A DNA stretch of 64,000 nt from Mycolicibacterium sp. CBMA 247 (GTDB lineage: Bacteria; Actinomycetota; Actinomycetes; Mycobacteriales; Mycobacteriaceae). The stretch is taken from the NCBI RefSeq assembly GCF_009729095.1, contig NZ_VTGX01000003.1, positions 744,001-808,000 of the forward strand. The letters run 5' to 3'. The notes under the pieces are model-generated. The model saw nothing but the letters and a program-made list of their open reading frames with translations. It was not told where the DNA came from and searched no databases. Shown here piece by piece: positions 1 through 8,497 of this stretch. Both the position numbers and the translations under genes were made by a program. How positions within the stretch are numbered: position 1 is the stretch's first letter; every line of letters begins with the position of its first letter.

Positions 1-819
1 GGCATACGGGAAAACCCAACGGTCGTTGGGGATCTGAAGATAGGTAGCCTTCTCGACGGTGGTCAGGATCAGAACCGCGCCCTGGTCGACCATGTTGTTG
101 GAGTTCATCAACTTGGTATAGGGCCAGCTGATCATCCGGTTGTCCGGGCCCGGCTGCCAGATCTGTTCGGCCGGCAACGGATCCCGGCTCCAGGCGTGGG
201 TGTTACCGGCCGCCACCGCGCTGAACTGTGACCACAACTCACCGATTCGCCGACGGTGCTCATCGCTGGTCTCGCCGGCTGCGATCCGCAGCGCCTGCTC
301 GAACATCGGGTACACATAGGCCGGCCGGTCCAGGTTGATCCGGATCTCGGCCTCACCGGCCATCGGCACGCCGTCGTGCGCACCAGGCGCCTCTGGCACC
401 GATTCGTCCTGGCGGGTCCAGTCCGGTTTGGTCCCGCGGGCCCGCAGCCGACTGCGGGTGCGCCACGTCTCGGCCCCCGCGATCAGGACCACCTCGGCCC
501 GTCCGCCCTGCAGGTCCAGGCAGGCTTCGTTCACCAGTGTCTGCGGAACGTTGCCGCCCACTCCGGTGTAACGCGTCGTCGCCTTGTCAGCCCGGATGCG
601 TTGCGCCAACAGCAAACCCGGATCGCGATAATGCCAGGACAGCAGGTTGACGACCCGCACCGAGTCCACCGCCTCCAGGACCCGAGGGTCTGCGGCGGCA
701 CGGGCCGCCGCGACCATCAGGTCGACCGGCTCGACGTCCGGATCCTGGTCCCGCTGGTTGACCTGGCCGTAGCCGATGAGTACCGGGGTGCGTGGGTCGA
801 GGGCTCTGCGGACAGCCAT
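1..819 (-). CDS. Thiolase-superfamily protein (acetyl-CoA acetyltransferase type), 3' end outside the window
   Basis: The frame is open for 273 codons from the ATG at 819 to the window edge, so the C-terminus is missing. The translation reads like the actinobacterial thiolase/SCP2-like clade usually named acetyl-CoA acetyltransferase: an N-terminal TPVLIGYGQV strand, a GVGGN motif near residue 90, and NEACLDLQGG with Cys100 in the region where thiolases carry their nucleophile. The surroundings of Cys100 differ from the classical motif, so the acyl-transfer reaction is inferred, not shown. The start lies 10 bases after the stop of the aldehyde dehydrogenase gene, so the two are probably one operon in fatty-acid or sterol side-chain metabolism. 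Confidence 0.8.
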   Translation of the reverse strand, partial: MAVRRALDPRTPVLIGYGQVNQRDQDPDVEPVDLMVAAARAAADPRVLEAVDSVRVVNLLSWHYRDPGLLLAQRIRADKATTRYTGVGGNVPQTLVNEACLDLQGGRAEVVLIAGAETWRTRSRLRARGTKPDWTRQDESVPEAPGAHDGVPMAGEAEIRINLDRPAYVYPMFEQALRIAAGETSDEHRRRIGELWSQFSAVAAGNTHAWSRDPLPAEQIWQPGPDNRMISWPYTKLMNSNNMVDQGAVLILTTVEKATYLQIPNDRWVFPYA

Positions 820-829
820 GCCCACGAAC

Positions 830-2272
830 CTAGCCGACGCGGTAGATGGACTTGAGAATCTGGTAGGCGGCCAATCCCTCGGGCCCCAACTCACGGCCCA
901 TGCCACTGGATTTGACCCCGCCGAACGGCGCCCCGATGTCCAGCTGGTAGTCGTTGATCCCGATGGTGCCGGTATGTACCGAACGGGCTATGGCGGTCGC
1001 CCGCTCCACATCGGTGGACCACACCGTGCCGCCGAGGCCGAACTCGCTGTCGTTCGCGATGGCCACCGCGTCCTCGTCGCTGTCGTACGGGATGACGGCG
1101 AGCACCGGACCGAAGATCTCCTCCTGCGCGATCCGCGCCGAGTTGTCCACCTCGGAGAACACCGTCGGCGACACGAACCAGCCGTGGGGTTGATCGGCCG
1201 GAACCGACCCGCCTGCGACCAGTTTCGCCCCCTCGGCGCGGCCCACCTCGACGTAGTCCAACACCCGTTGCCGCTGCCGGGCACTGACGAGCGGCCCGAC
1301 CTCGGTCGACGGGTCCAGCGGATCGCCGACCCGCAGCCCGTCGGCCAGCGCGGCCACGGCGTCGACAACCTCGTCATAGCGCGATCGCGGGGCCAGCACG
1401 CGCGAGTTGAGGTGACAGGTTTGCCCGTTGTTGACGAACGAGGCGGTGCGCAGCCCGCGAATGGTGGCGTCCAGGTCGGCGTCATCGAGGATGATCGCCG
1501 CCGACTTGCCACCCAGCTCGAGGGTGACCGGACGCATCAACCGCCCGCATACCTCGGCGATCTTTCGCCCGGCCGCCGTCGACCCGGTGAACGCCACCTT
1601 GTCGATCCCGGGATGCGACACCAGGTGCGCCCCGGCGTCCGGTCCACCGGACAGCACGTTCAACACGCCGGGCGGCAGGCCGGCCTCAGCAGCTGCGGCC
1701 CCGAAAACCAGTGCATCCAAGGCAGTTTCGGGTGCCGCCTTGAGCACCACGGTGCAGCCCGCAGCCAGCGCAGGCGCAAACTTCATCGCGGCCAGCGCCT
1801 GCGGATAGTTCCACGGGATGATCGCCGCGACCACACCGACGGGCTCGCGCCGCACGATGGTGTGCCCGATCATGCTCGGCCGGATCTCCTCGACACCGTT
1901 GTCCACGATCAGCGCGGCGTAGTAGCGCAGCAACGCCGCGGGAAACGCGCCGTTGGCCCCGCGTGACAGGGTGAGCGGCATGCCGTTCTCCCGGCTGCAC
2001 AGTTCCCTGGTTGAAGTTGCTCGCGACTGCAGTGCGTCGGCGAAGCGGACCAGCGCCGCGGCGCGCTCGGCCACCGGCACCTCCCGCCAGCCCGGCAGCG
2101 CCGTCCGAGCTGCGGCGACCGCGTCGTCGACCTCAGATTGAGTTGCCGCACAGCCTGATCCGAGCGGCAGGCCGGTACCGGCCTCGATCACCGGATCGGC
2201 CCGCTCCGCGGCGCGGAATCCGCCGTCGATGAACAGTCGGGCCGGCTCGTCCGGGGCGAAAACGACATCCAT
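830..2272 (-). CDS. NAD(P)-dependent aldehyde dehydrogenase
   Basis: A 480-residue aldehyde dehydrogenase that oxidises an aldehyde to the acid; substrate unknown. Visible signatures are the cofactor-site PWNYP near residue 155, FTGSTAAGR near 229, the general-base region ELGGKS with Glu252, and the catalytic loop NNGQTC with Cys286. The ATG at 2272 is chosen because a GGAGG sits about five bases upstream; the frame runs on 26 more codons but without a ribosome site. Length is normal for the family. The thiolase-like gene follows 10 bases downstream, which suggests joint breakdown of an acyl or aldehyde substrate. Confidence 0.92.
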   Translation of the reverse strand: MDVVFAPDEPARLFIDGGFRAAERADPVIEAGTGLPLGSGCAATQSEVDDAVAAARTALPGWREVPVAERAAALVRFADALQSRATSTRELCSRENGMPLTLSRGANGAFPAALLRYYAALIVDNGVEEIRPSMIGHTIVRREPVGVVAAIIPWNYPQALAAMKFAPALAAGCTVVLKAAPETALDALVFGAAAAEAGLPPGVLNVLSGGPDAGAHLVSHPGIDKVAFTGSTAAGRKIAEVCGRLMRPVTLELGGKSAAIILDDADLDATIRGLRTASFVNNGQTCHLNSRVLAPRSRYDEVVDAVAALADGLRVGDPLDPSTEVGPLVSARQRQRVLDYVEVGRAEGAKLVAGGSVPADQPHGWFVSPTVFSEVDNSARIAQEEIFGPVLAVIPYDSDEDAVAIANDSEFGLGGTVWSTDVERATAIARSVHTGTIGINDYQLDIGAPFGGVKSSGMGRELGPEGLAAYQILKSIYRVG

Positions 2273-2425
2273 GATGGCCTCCGAATCTGCTGGCGAATGG
2301 TTCTGGGCTGTGGATAGCACACCGGACCCCTCCGGCGGTGGATTTCGCATGGCGTTGGTTCACCGGTACGAATTCGGGTACCTGGATCGCAGGCGCCATT
2401 CACCGATACCGGCCACTATGGAGAT

Positions 2426-4795
2426 ATGAGCTACGCGCCTGGATCGCCGGCACTGTCCGACACGGAACTCGAGCAGCTCAACGCATACTGGCGGGCGGCG
2501 AACTATTTGTCCGTCGGCCAGATCTACCTGCTGGACAATCCGCTGCTGGACGAGCCGCTGGCGGCCGAACACATCAAGCCGCGACTGCTGGGCCACTGGG
2601 GCACAACCCCGGGACTGAACCTGCTGTATGCCCATCTCAATCGGATCATCCGCGAGCGCGATGCCAACGTCATCTACATCACCGGACCCGGTCACGGCGG
2701 TCCGGGCCTGGTGGCCAACGCCTACCTGGAAGGTACCTACAGCGAGGTCTACAGCGGAATCGGACAGGACACCGAGGGACTACGGAAACTGTTCCGCCAG
2801 TTCTCATTTCCCGGCGGGATTCCCAGCCACGTGGCCGCCGAGACACCCGGGTCGATCCACGAGGGCGGCGAACTCGGCTACGCGCTGGTGCATGCCTACG
2901 GTGCGGCGTTCGACAATCCCGATCTGGTGGTGGCCTGCGTGGTCGGCGACGGTGAGGCCGAAACCGGACCGTTGGCCGCCAGCTGGCATTCCAACAAGTT
3001 CCTCGACCCGGTCGGCGACGGTGCGGTGCTGCCTATCCTGCACCTCAACGGCTACAAGATCGCCAATCCCACAGTGCTGTCCCGCATTCCGGCCGAAGAA
3101 CTCGAATCGCTGTTCTACGGCTACGGGTATCGGCCCATCACGGTGGCCGGTGACGACCCGGACAACGTGCACCAGCAGTTGGCCGCCGCGATGGACGAGG
3201 CGTTCGATCAGATCGCCGCGATCCAGCGCGCGGCGCGCCTGGACGACGAACCGGGCCGCCCGCTGTGGCCGATGATCATCCTGCGTACCCCCAAGGGCTG
3301 GACCGGCCCGCACGAGGTGGACGGCACATTGGTCGAAGGGACCTGGCGCGCCCACCAGGTGCCGCTGTCGGAGACCCGCACCAATCCATCGCACATGGCC
3401 CAGCTCGAGGCGTGGCTACGCAGCTACCGACCCGAGGAATTGTTCGACACCACCGGGGCACTGCGGCCCGATCTGCGCGCACTGTCCCCGGTCGGGACCC
3501 GCCGGATGAGCGACAATCCGCATGCCAACGGCGGGTTGCTGTTGCGTGACCTCGACCTGCCGGACTTCACCGACTACGCGGTCACCGTGGACAGCCCGGG
3601 TGCGGACACCGCTGAGGCCACAAGGGTGCTCGGCACGTTCCTGCGCGACGTCATCGCCCGCAACCCCGACCGCTTCCGGCTGATGGGTCCGGACGAAACC
3701 GCCTCGAACCGGCTGTCCGCGGTGTTCGAGAAGACCGACAAGGTATGGCAGGCCGATACGCTGCCCGTCGACGAGAACCTCGCACCCGACGGCCGGGTGA
3801 TGGAGGTGCTCTCCGAGCATCTGTGCCAAGGCTGGCTGGAGGGATACCTCCTGACCGGGCGCCACGGGTTGTTCAACTGCTACGAGGCCTTCGTACACAT
3901 CGTCGACTCGATGCTCAACCAGCACGCCAAATGGCTGTTCAGCAGCTCGCACCTGCCGTGGCGTCGTCCGATCGCCTCGCTGAACTATCTGCTCACCTCG
4001 CATGTCTGGCGTCAGGACCACAACGGCGCCTCACACCAGGATCCGGGCTTCATCGACCACGTCGCCAACAAGCGGCCCGAGGTGGTCCGGGTGTACCTGC
4101 CCCCGGATGCCAACACCCTGCTGTCGGTCGCCGATCACTGCCTGCGCAGCAGGCAATACGTCAATGTGGTCGTCGCGGGTAAGCAGCCGGCGCTGACGTA
4201 CCTGGGCATGGACGAGGCCATCGCACACTGCACGCGTGGCCTGGGCATCTGGGAGTGGGCCAGCACAACCACCGGGGAGCCCGACGTGGTGCTGGCCTGT
4301 GCAGGGGACATCCCGACCCTGGAAACCCTGGCCGCCGCCGACATCCTGCGCCGCAAGCTTCCCGACCTGCTGGTCCGGGTGGTCAACGTCGTCGACATCA
4401 TGCGGCTGCAACCGGAGTCCGAGCATCCCCACGGGCTGTCCGACAGGGAATTCGACTCCATCTTCACCACCGACAAGCCGATCATCTTTGCCTATCACGG
4501 CTATCCGTGGCTCATCCACCGGCTGACATACCGGCACTCCAACCACGATCAGCTGCATGTACGTGGGTTCAAGGAGCGCGGTACGACGACGACACCCTTC
4601 GACATGGTGATGCTCAACGACCTGGACCGCTTCCACCTCGTGATCGACGTCATCGACCGGGTCGAGGGGCTGGGGGCCCGTGCCGCCGGGTTGCGTCAGG
4701 AGATGGTCGACGCCCGATTGGCCGCCCGCCGCTACACCCGCGAACACGGCGAGGACGATCCAGCAATCACAGATTGGGCCTGGGACCCGGCGTGA
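2426..4795 (+). CDS. xfp: Xylulose-5-phosphate/fructose-6-phosphate phosphoketolase
   Basis: A 789-residue thiamine-diphosphate phosphoketolase, full length for the family. It splits xylulose-5-P (and/or fructose-6-P) with phosphate into acetyl-phosphate plus a smaller sugar phosphate. Recognisable stretches are HWGTTPGLN near residue 57, GPGHGGPG near 87, the TPP/Mg GDGEAETGP block near 175 followed by HLNGYKIANPT, and a C-terminal half with DNPHANGG and RVVNVVDIM. A GGAG three bases before the ATG may act as ribosome site. It is divergent from the aldehyde dehydrogenase. No acetate kinase or phosphotransacetylase gene is visible nearby. Confidence 0.95.
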   Translation: MSYAPGSPALSDTELEQLNAYWRAANYLSVGQIYLLDNPLLDEPLAAEHIKPRLLGHWGTTPGLNLLYAHLNRIIRERDANVIYITGPGHGGPGLVANAYLEGTYSEVYSGIGQDTEGLRKLFRQFSFPGGIPSHVAAETPGSIHEGGELGYALVHAYGAAFDNPDLVVACVVGDGEAETGPLAASWHSNKFLDPVGDGAVLPILHLNGYKIANPTVLSRIPAEELESLFYGYGYRPITVAGDDPDNVHQQLAAAMDEAFDQIAAIQRAARLDDEPGRPLWPMIILRTPKGWTGPHEVDGTLVEGTWRAHQVPLSETRTNPSHMAQLEAWLRSYRPEELFDTTGALRPDLRALSPVGTRRMSDNPHANGGLLLRDLDLPDFTDYAVTVDSPGADTAEATRVLGTFLRDVIARNPDRFRLMGPDETASNRLSAVFEKTDKVWQADTLPVDENLAPDGRVMEVLSEHLCQGWLEGYLLTGRHGLFNCYEAFVHIVDSMLNQHAKWLFSSSHLPWRRPIASLNYLLTSHVWRQDHNGASHQDPGFIDHVANKRPEVVRVYLPPDANTLLSVADHCLRSRQYVNVVVAGKQPALTYLGMDEAIAHCTRGLGIWEWASTTTGEPDVVLACAGDIPTLETLAAADILRRKLPDLLVRVVNVVDIMRLQPESEHPHGLSDREFDSIFTTDKPIIFAYHGYPWLIHRLTYRHSNHDQLHVRGFKERGTTTTPFDMVMLNDLDRFHLVIDVIDRVEGLGARAAGLRQEMVDARLAARRYTREHGEDDPAITDWAWDPA

Positions 4796-4818
4796 CCTGG
4801 GTAATTGCGTAGAGCCGA

Positions 4819-4824
4819 TAGACT
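4819..4824 (+). promoter_or_regulatory. Possible -10 element for the CPBP protease gene
   Basis: TAGACT fits the mycobacterial TAnnnT -10 pattern and lies nine bases before the ATG at 4834. There is no Shine-Dalgarno sequence, so transcription may begin at or just before the start codon. Spacing is slightly longer than at the other leaderless candidates here. Confidence 0.35.
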
Positions 4825-4833
4825 TTGCAGGTT

Positions 4834-5598
4834 ATGTCTGACGAGAGCGCCGTGGCCGCGCACCCCCATCCGCTGGTGGCCCAGCTCTCTGCGCTGCACC
4901 ATTTCCGGATCTACGCCGACATCGGGATCGTCGTCGTCATCCTGACGCTCACCAACCTGATCGCCCACTTCACCACCCCATGGGCCAGCATCGCCACCGT
5001 CCCGGCGGCCGCGGTCGGCCTGCTGATCCTGGTGCGGGCCCGCGGCCTGGGCTGGGCCGAGTTGGGGCTGGGACGCGAACATTGGCGCTCCGGTGCCGGC
5101 TATGCACTCGGCGCGGTGGCACTGGTGGTCTCGGTGATCGCGATCGGGACGATGCTGCCGTGGACGCGGCCGATGTTCATGAACGACCACTACGCGACGA
5201 TCTCGGGCGCGTTGATCGCGTCGATGGTCATCATCCCGCTGCAAACGGTGATCCCCGAGGAGTTGGCGTTCCGGGGCGTCTTGCACGGAGCATTGGATCG
5301 GGCCTGGGGATTCCGCGGTGTCGCAGCCGCGGGCTCGCTGCTGTTCGGCCTCTGGCACATCGCCAGTTCGCTCGGGCTGACCAGCGGCAACGTCGGTTTC
5401 ACCCGGCTGTTCGGCGGCGGCATCATGGGCACCGTCGCCGGGGTCGTGCTGGCCGTGGTGGCCACCGGCATCGCCGGATTCGTATTCACCTGGCTGCGCA
5501 GGCGCAGCGGCAGCCTGATCGCTCCGATCGCCCTGCACTGGTCACTCAACGGGGTCGGCGCAGTGGCCGCCGCCCTGGTCTGGCACCTGTCGACCTAA
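4834..5598 (+). CDS. CPBP-family intramembrane metalloprotease (Abi/CAAX type)
   Basis: A 254-residue polytopic membrane protein. The CPBP/Abi signature is clear: EELAFRG (the glutamate pair with arginine), then LFGLWHIA, and a third motif HWSLNG near the C-terminus; together they supply the Glu/His metal ligands. Hydrophobic segments are spaced along the whole protein. Members process prenylated or other membrane proteins, or take part in self-immunity; the substrate here is unknown. The ATG at 4834 is preferred over a TTG nine bases upstream because of the TAGACT element and because no ribosome site precedes either. Confidence 0.85.
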   Translation: MSDESAVAAHPHPLVAQLSALHHFRIYADIGIVVVILTLTNLIAHFTTPWASIATVPAAAVGLLILVRARGLGWAELGLGREHWRSGAGYALGAVALVVSVIAIGTMLPWTRPMFMNDHYATISGALIASMVIIPLQTVIPEELAFRGVLHGALDRAWGFRGVAAAGSLLFGLWHIASSLGLTSGNVGFTRLFGGGIMGTVAGVVLAVVATGIAGFVFTWLRRRSGSLIAPIALHWSLNGVGAVAAALVWHLST

Positions 5599-5607
5599 CC
5601 TTCGGCG

Positions 5608-5657
5608 CGGGGCTTAATTCGCGCCTCCGGCACGGGGCTTAATTCGCGCCTCCGGCA
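5608..5657. repeat. Exact 25-bp tandem duplication at the 3' end of the CGNR gene
   Basis: The 25 bases at 5608-5632 are repeated exactly at 5633-5657. The second copy holds the last codons and the TAA stop of the CGNR gene (5639-5641, minus strand); the first copy carries the same TAA again just downstream. Because 25 is not a multiple of three, the duplication left the encoded protein unchanged only by keeping the proximal stop. Confidence 0.9.
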
Positions 5658-6223
5658 CGGCGACGTGCCCGGAACTCGCGGTTCTTCAGCTTGTTTCCGC
5701 ACTCGGACATGACGCACCAGGTGCCGCCGTGGTTGCGGGACCGGTCGTAGAACGCCCAGGTGCATTCGTCGTTCCCACACGCCTTGAGGCGCGCCCACGT
5801 GCCATCCCGCTGCGCGTCGCGCATCACCAGCAACAGTTCGAGCAAGCGCTCCCCCACGCTGTCGCCTGCCGCCGACAACCCCACCTGTCCATCGGGAGCA
5901 AGATCGACCCTTGCCGTGGCCGCATCCGTCACAGCCTTCAGCACGGCGAGTTGATCGGCCTCCGGCGACGGGCCACCCGAGTTGTGAATCAGCAAGGCGC
6001 GCAACGCTTCGCGCACGCCGCGCACCAGGTCCAGTTCGGCCGGTGTCGGGCTCGCACCGTCTGCGAGCAACCCGTTGGCCGTCAGCCACGGCGCCGCATC
6101 GCCCGGGTCGGCGAGACGATCCGTTCCGGCGGGTAATTCGACGGTATTGACCAGGGCTTGAATCCTGGCCAGCGGCCCGGGCGCGGGTTTGGTCTCGGCG
6201 TCACCGGCCCACGTTGTCGTCAT
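5639..6223 (-). CDS. CGNR zinc-finger protein (ABATE-domain family)
   Basis: A 194-residue protein with an N-terminal ABATE-like domain and a C-terminal CGNR zinc finger: CGNDECTW, then YDRSRN, CVMSECGN and a basic NREFRARRR tail. Members are described as putative stress-related transcription regulators, but no target is known to me. It is transcribed away from the unknown gene at 6343, and a perfect 12-bp palindrome at 6265-6276 lies in the shared control region, so it may be the regulator of that gene. The 3' end lies in a 25-bp tandem duplication. Confidence 0.88.
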   Translation of the reverse strand: MTTTWAGDAETKPAPGPLARIQALVNTVELPAGTDRLADPGDAAPWLTANGLLADGASPTPAELDLVRGVREALRALLIHNSGGPSPEADQLAVLKAVTDAATARVDLAPDGQVGLSAAGDSVGERLLELLLVMRDAQRDGTWARLKACGNDECTWAFYDRSRNHGGTWCVMSECGNKLKNREFRARRRAGGAN

Positions 6224-6257
6224 GACCCCAGAGTACCGCCGTGACCACCAAAATAGT

Positions 6258-6287
6258 TTGACCAGTCATTAATGACCGGCGTACGGT
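6258..6287 (+). promoter_or_regulatory. Promoter with an operator-like palindrome between -35 and -10
   Basis: TTGACC at 6258-6263 and TACGGT at 6282-6287 are 18 bases apart, a plausible -35/-10 pair for the gene at 6343. The spacer contains GTCATTAATGAC (6265-6276), a perfect 12-bp palindrome with two further pairing bases per side after one mismatch (6262-6279). A protein bound there would block polymerase. The divergent CGNR protein is the obvious candidate. Confidence 0.55.
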
Positions 6288-6342
6288 CTTAGATAGTCAC
6301 GCGTTCCGGACTGGGCATCACGGAAAACTACGAGGTATCGCC

Positions 6343-6816
6343 ATGAACGACAACCGAATTTCTGCGACTCCAGCGATCACACCGGACCGTGCGAGTGCCC
6401 CGTGCCGCCCGACCATCCGGGCCCGCCTCACCGCACGGCTGCGGTCGGGCCGGCTCGACGCCATGCTGGCCGTCGGCGCGCCGACTCCGCCGGGCAGTGC
6501 CATCGCGGCCCGCGCCGCCCGGCTGACGTCGACCTCCGAGCGCGAAGCCATCGCCCGCGCGCTGCGCCGCTGCGTACAGGAGGCCGCGAACGACACGGCA
6601 TTGTGGTCCTCACGAATTCCGTTGCACCGGAAGAATATTGCCGCAGCCGAACTGATCATCGACGCGATAACACTGCGGCTGCATTCCCCGCCGGCGGTCA
6701 ACGCCCGCGGGATGGCCCGCCTGAACCGGGTGATCAATGACGGGCTCGGGCCGTTGTACGCGTTCGGCCATGGCGATCTGACCGGCAGACTGGGTGCGGC
6801 GCTCGCCGCACTCTGA
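6343..6816 (+). CDS. Conserved hypothetical protein of 157 residues
   Basis: I do not recognise a family. The protein is Arg/Ala-rich with a basic, probably disordered N-terminus (to about residue 45) and predicted helices after it; it has no signal peptide or membrane segment. The C-terminal part (LNRVINDGLGPLYAFGHGDL) looks folded. A GAGG lies eight bases before the ATG. Codon use is typical for the region, which supports it being real. It ends 22 bases before the convergent adhA gene. Its promoter carries a palindromic operator candidate, so expression is probably switched. Confidence 0.7.
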   Translation: MNDNRISATPAITPDRASAPCRPTIRARLTARLRSGRLDAMLAVGAPTPPGSAIAARAARLTSTSEREAIARALRRCVQEAANDTALWSSRIPLHRKNIAAAELIIDAITLRLHSPPAVNARGMARLNRVINDGLGPLYAFGHGDLTGRLGAALAAL

Positions 6817-6838
6817 CCGGCCGCAGAACAGGAAGCGG

Positions 6839-7840
6839 CTACACCCGCAGCACCGCCGCGCCCGCAATGCGGCCGGCACTCAGATCGGCCAGTGCATCAT
6901 CGGCGCGGTCGAGACCGTACTCGGGTGTGCTGACCGCCATCCGGTGCCCTCCGGCGAACGCCAGGAATTCCCGGGCGTCGGCGCGGGTATTGGCGGTGAC
7001 CGACCGAATCTCGCGTTCCTGGAACAGATGACGTTGATAGTTCAGCGGCGGGATGTCGCTGAGGTGGATGCCCGCGATCGCCAGCACGCCGCCGCGATCC
7101 AGCGCCGCCAACGCGGGCAGCACCAGATCACCCGCCGGGGCGAACAGGATCGCGGCGTCCAGCGGCTCCGGCGGCATGTCGGCGCTCCCCTGCACCGATG
7201 ACGCGCCCAATGCCAGTGCGAGTTCGCGGGCCCGCTCACCGCGGGTCATCACGTGCACACGGGCGCCCTGCGCCAACGCCACCTGCGCCGTCAGGTGCGC
7301 GCTCCCGCCGAAGCCATAGAGTCCAAGCCGTCCGCCCGGCGGCAGGTCGGTGCGCAACAGCGACCGATAGCCGATGATCCCCGCGCACAACAGCGGAGCG
7401 AGTTCGACATCGGAGTATCCGGTCGGTAGCCGGAGCGCGAATGCCGCGGGCGCCGTCGTGAATTCGGCATAGCCGCCGTCGGCATCCCAGCCGGTGTAGC
7501 GCGAGGACGGGCAGAGATTCTCGCGTCCGCGCAGGCAGTAGCCACACCGCCCGCAGGTGTGACGCAGCCAGGCCACACCGACGCGGTCGCCCGGCGCGAA
7601 TCCGCCGCCGGTGTCGGAACCGACCGCGACCACCTCGCCGACGACCTCATGCCCGGGTATGACATGCGGCCGGTGCACGGCCAGATCCCCTTCGGCCACA
7701 TGCAGATCGGTGCGACACACCCCGCAGGCCAGGACCTTGACGAGCAGCTCGTCAGGCCCGGGCTGCGGGGTGGGCACGGTAACCCATTGCAGCGGACGCG
7801 AACTCACCGGGCCGGGGTTGACGACCTGCCAGGCCGTCAT
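6839..7840 (-). CDS. adhA: Zinc-dependent alcohol dehydrogenase (AdhA type)
   Basis: A 333-residue medium-chain dehydrogenase. The catalytic zinc site is CGVCRTDLH with GHE downstream; the structural zinc site is the four-Cys lobe CGRCGYCLRGRENLC; the Rossmann motif LYGFGGSAH follows near residue 173. It matches Rv1862 in type and position. The ATG at 7840 (MTAWQVV) is preferred; an in-frame ATG five codons upstream has its GGAG directly against it. It oxidises an unknown alcohol or reduces an aldehyde with NAD(P). The neighbour upstream is the small GlsB-like membrane protein, 27 bases away, as Rv1861 is in M. tuberculosis. Confidence 0.9.
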   Translation of the reverse strand: MTAWQVVNPGPVSSRPLQWVTVPTPQPGPDELLVKVLACGVCRTDLHVAEGDLAVHRPHVIPGHEVVGEVVAVGSDTGGGFAPGDRVGVAWLRHTCGRCGYCLRGRENLCPSSRYTGWDADGGYAEFTTAPAAFALRLPTGYSDVELAPLLCAGIIGYRSLLRTDLPPGGRLGLYGFGGSAHLTAQVALAQGARVHVMTRGERARELALALGASSVQGSADMPPEPLDAAILFAPAGDLVLPALAALDRGGVLAIAGIHLSDIPPLNYQRHLFQEREIRSVTANTRADAREFLAFAGGHRMAVSTPEYGLDRADDALADLSAGRIAGAAVLRV

Positions 7841-7867
7841 GGTCCCGGTGCCCATCTCCGGCGCCGG

Positions 7868-8170
7868 TCAGCTGCCTTTACGCACCAATCCGACGAGCCA
7901 CAACAAGATCACCGATCCGAGAATTGCGGTGAACAGCGTGAACCACCAGCCGCCGCCGGCCGTGTTGAGGAAGAAGCTGAGCAGGAATCCACCGATGAGC
8001 GCACCGGCCACGCCGATGACGATGTTCATCAGAATGCCTTCGCCGCCACCCTTGACGATCTTGCCTGCGATCCACCCGGCGATCGCGCCGATGATGATGT
8101 AGCCGATCCAGCCGACACTCGTCAGCGTGGACGAACGCGCCAGGATTTCGGTAGCCGCCATTACGTCCAT
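7868..8170 (-). CDS. GlsB/YeaQ/YmgE-family small membrane protein (Rv1861-like)
   Basis: A 100-residue membrane protein with three hydrophobic, Gly-rich helices: GWIGYIIIGAIAGWIAG, then MNIVIGVAGALIGGFLL, then WFTLFTAILGSVILLWL, ending in basic residues. This is the layout of the transglycosylase-associated GlsB/YeaQ family, linked to envelope or acid stress but without a proven activity. The ATG at 8170 is chosen because AGGAG lies eight bases upstream; the open frame extends to 8263 without a ribosome site. It probably shares a transcript with adhA, 27 bases downstream. Confidence 0.88.
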   Translation of the reverse strand: MDVMAATEILARSSTLTSVGWIGYIIIGAIAGWIAGKIVKGGGEGILMNIVIGVAGALIGGFLLSFFLNTAGGGWWFTLFTAILGSVILLWLVGLVRKGS

Positions 8171-8497
8171 TGCAGATCTCCTGCCTGTCACTGGCTGAGC
8201 CCAGCGGGCTCGCTGAGCCACACCCCAGGTGTACCTTCCGAACGTAACAATTCGGTTGGCCAATTGGGAACGATCAGCGTTCGTCCACCGGTTCCCAAGA
8301 CTGCGTCGCCGGCGGGCTCATCACCGGCCAACCATGCACGAGCAAACCAAAATCACATTATCGGCCCGTCCACAGATGGCTGATGTCGTACCTAACACCC
8401 GCCCCGGAGATCCCGCCGTCACATCCGTCACAGCCCGCGCCAGCAAACACTAGCCCGACAGGACGGCAGCTTCCAGCGGTGCATCACCTGTTCGGCA
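8171..8497. other. 327-base intergenic stretch, no gene seen
   Basis: It lies between the GlsB-like gene and the end of apa, and should hold the promoter of the former. I see no convincing coding frame. Two overlapping 8-bp palindromes, TTGGCCAA (8256-8263) and CCAATTGG (8260-8267), lie in an AT-richer patch about 90 bases upstream of the GlsB-like start and could be a protein site. I see no strong terminator hairpin. Confidence 0.5.

Noticed and set aside
8171..8497. A small gene in the gap between apa and the GlsB-like gene
   Set aside because: Available frames have no ribosome site and poor codon use.
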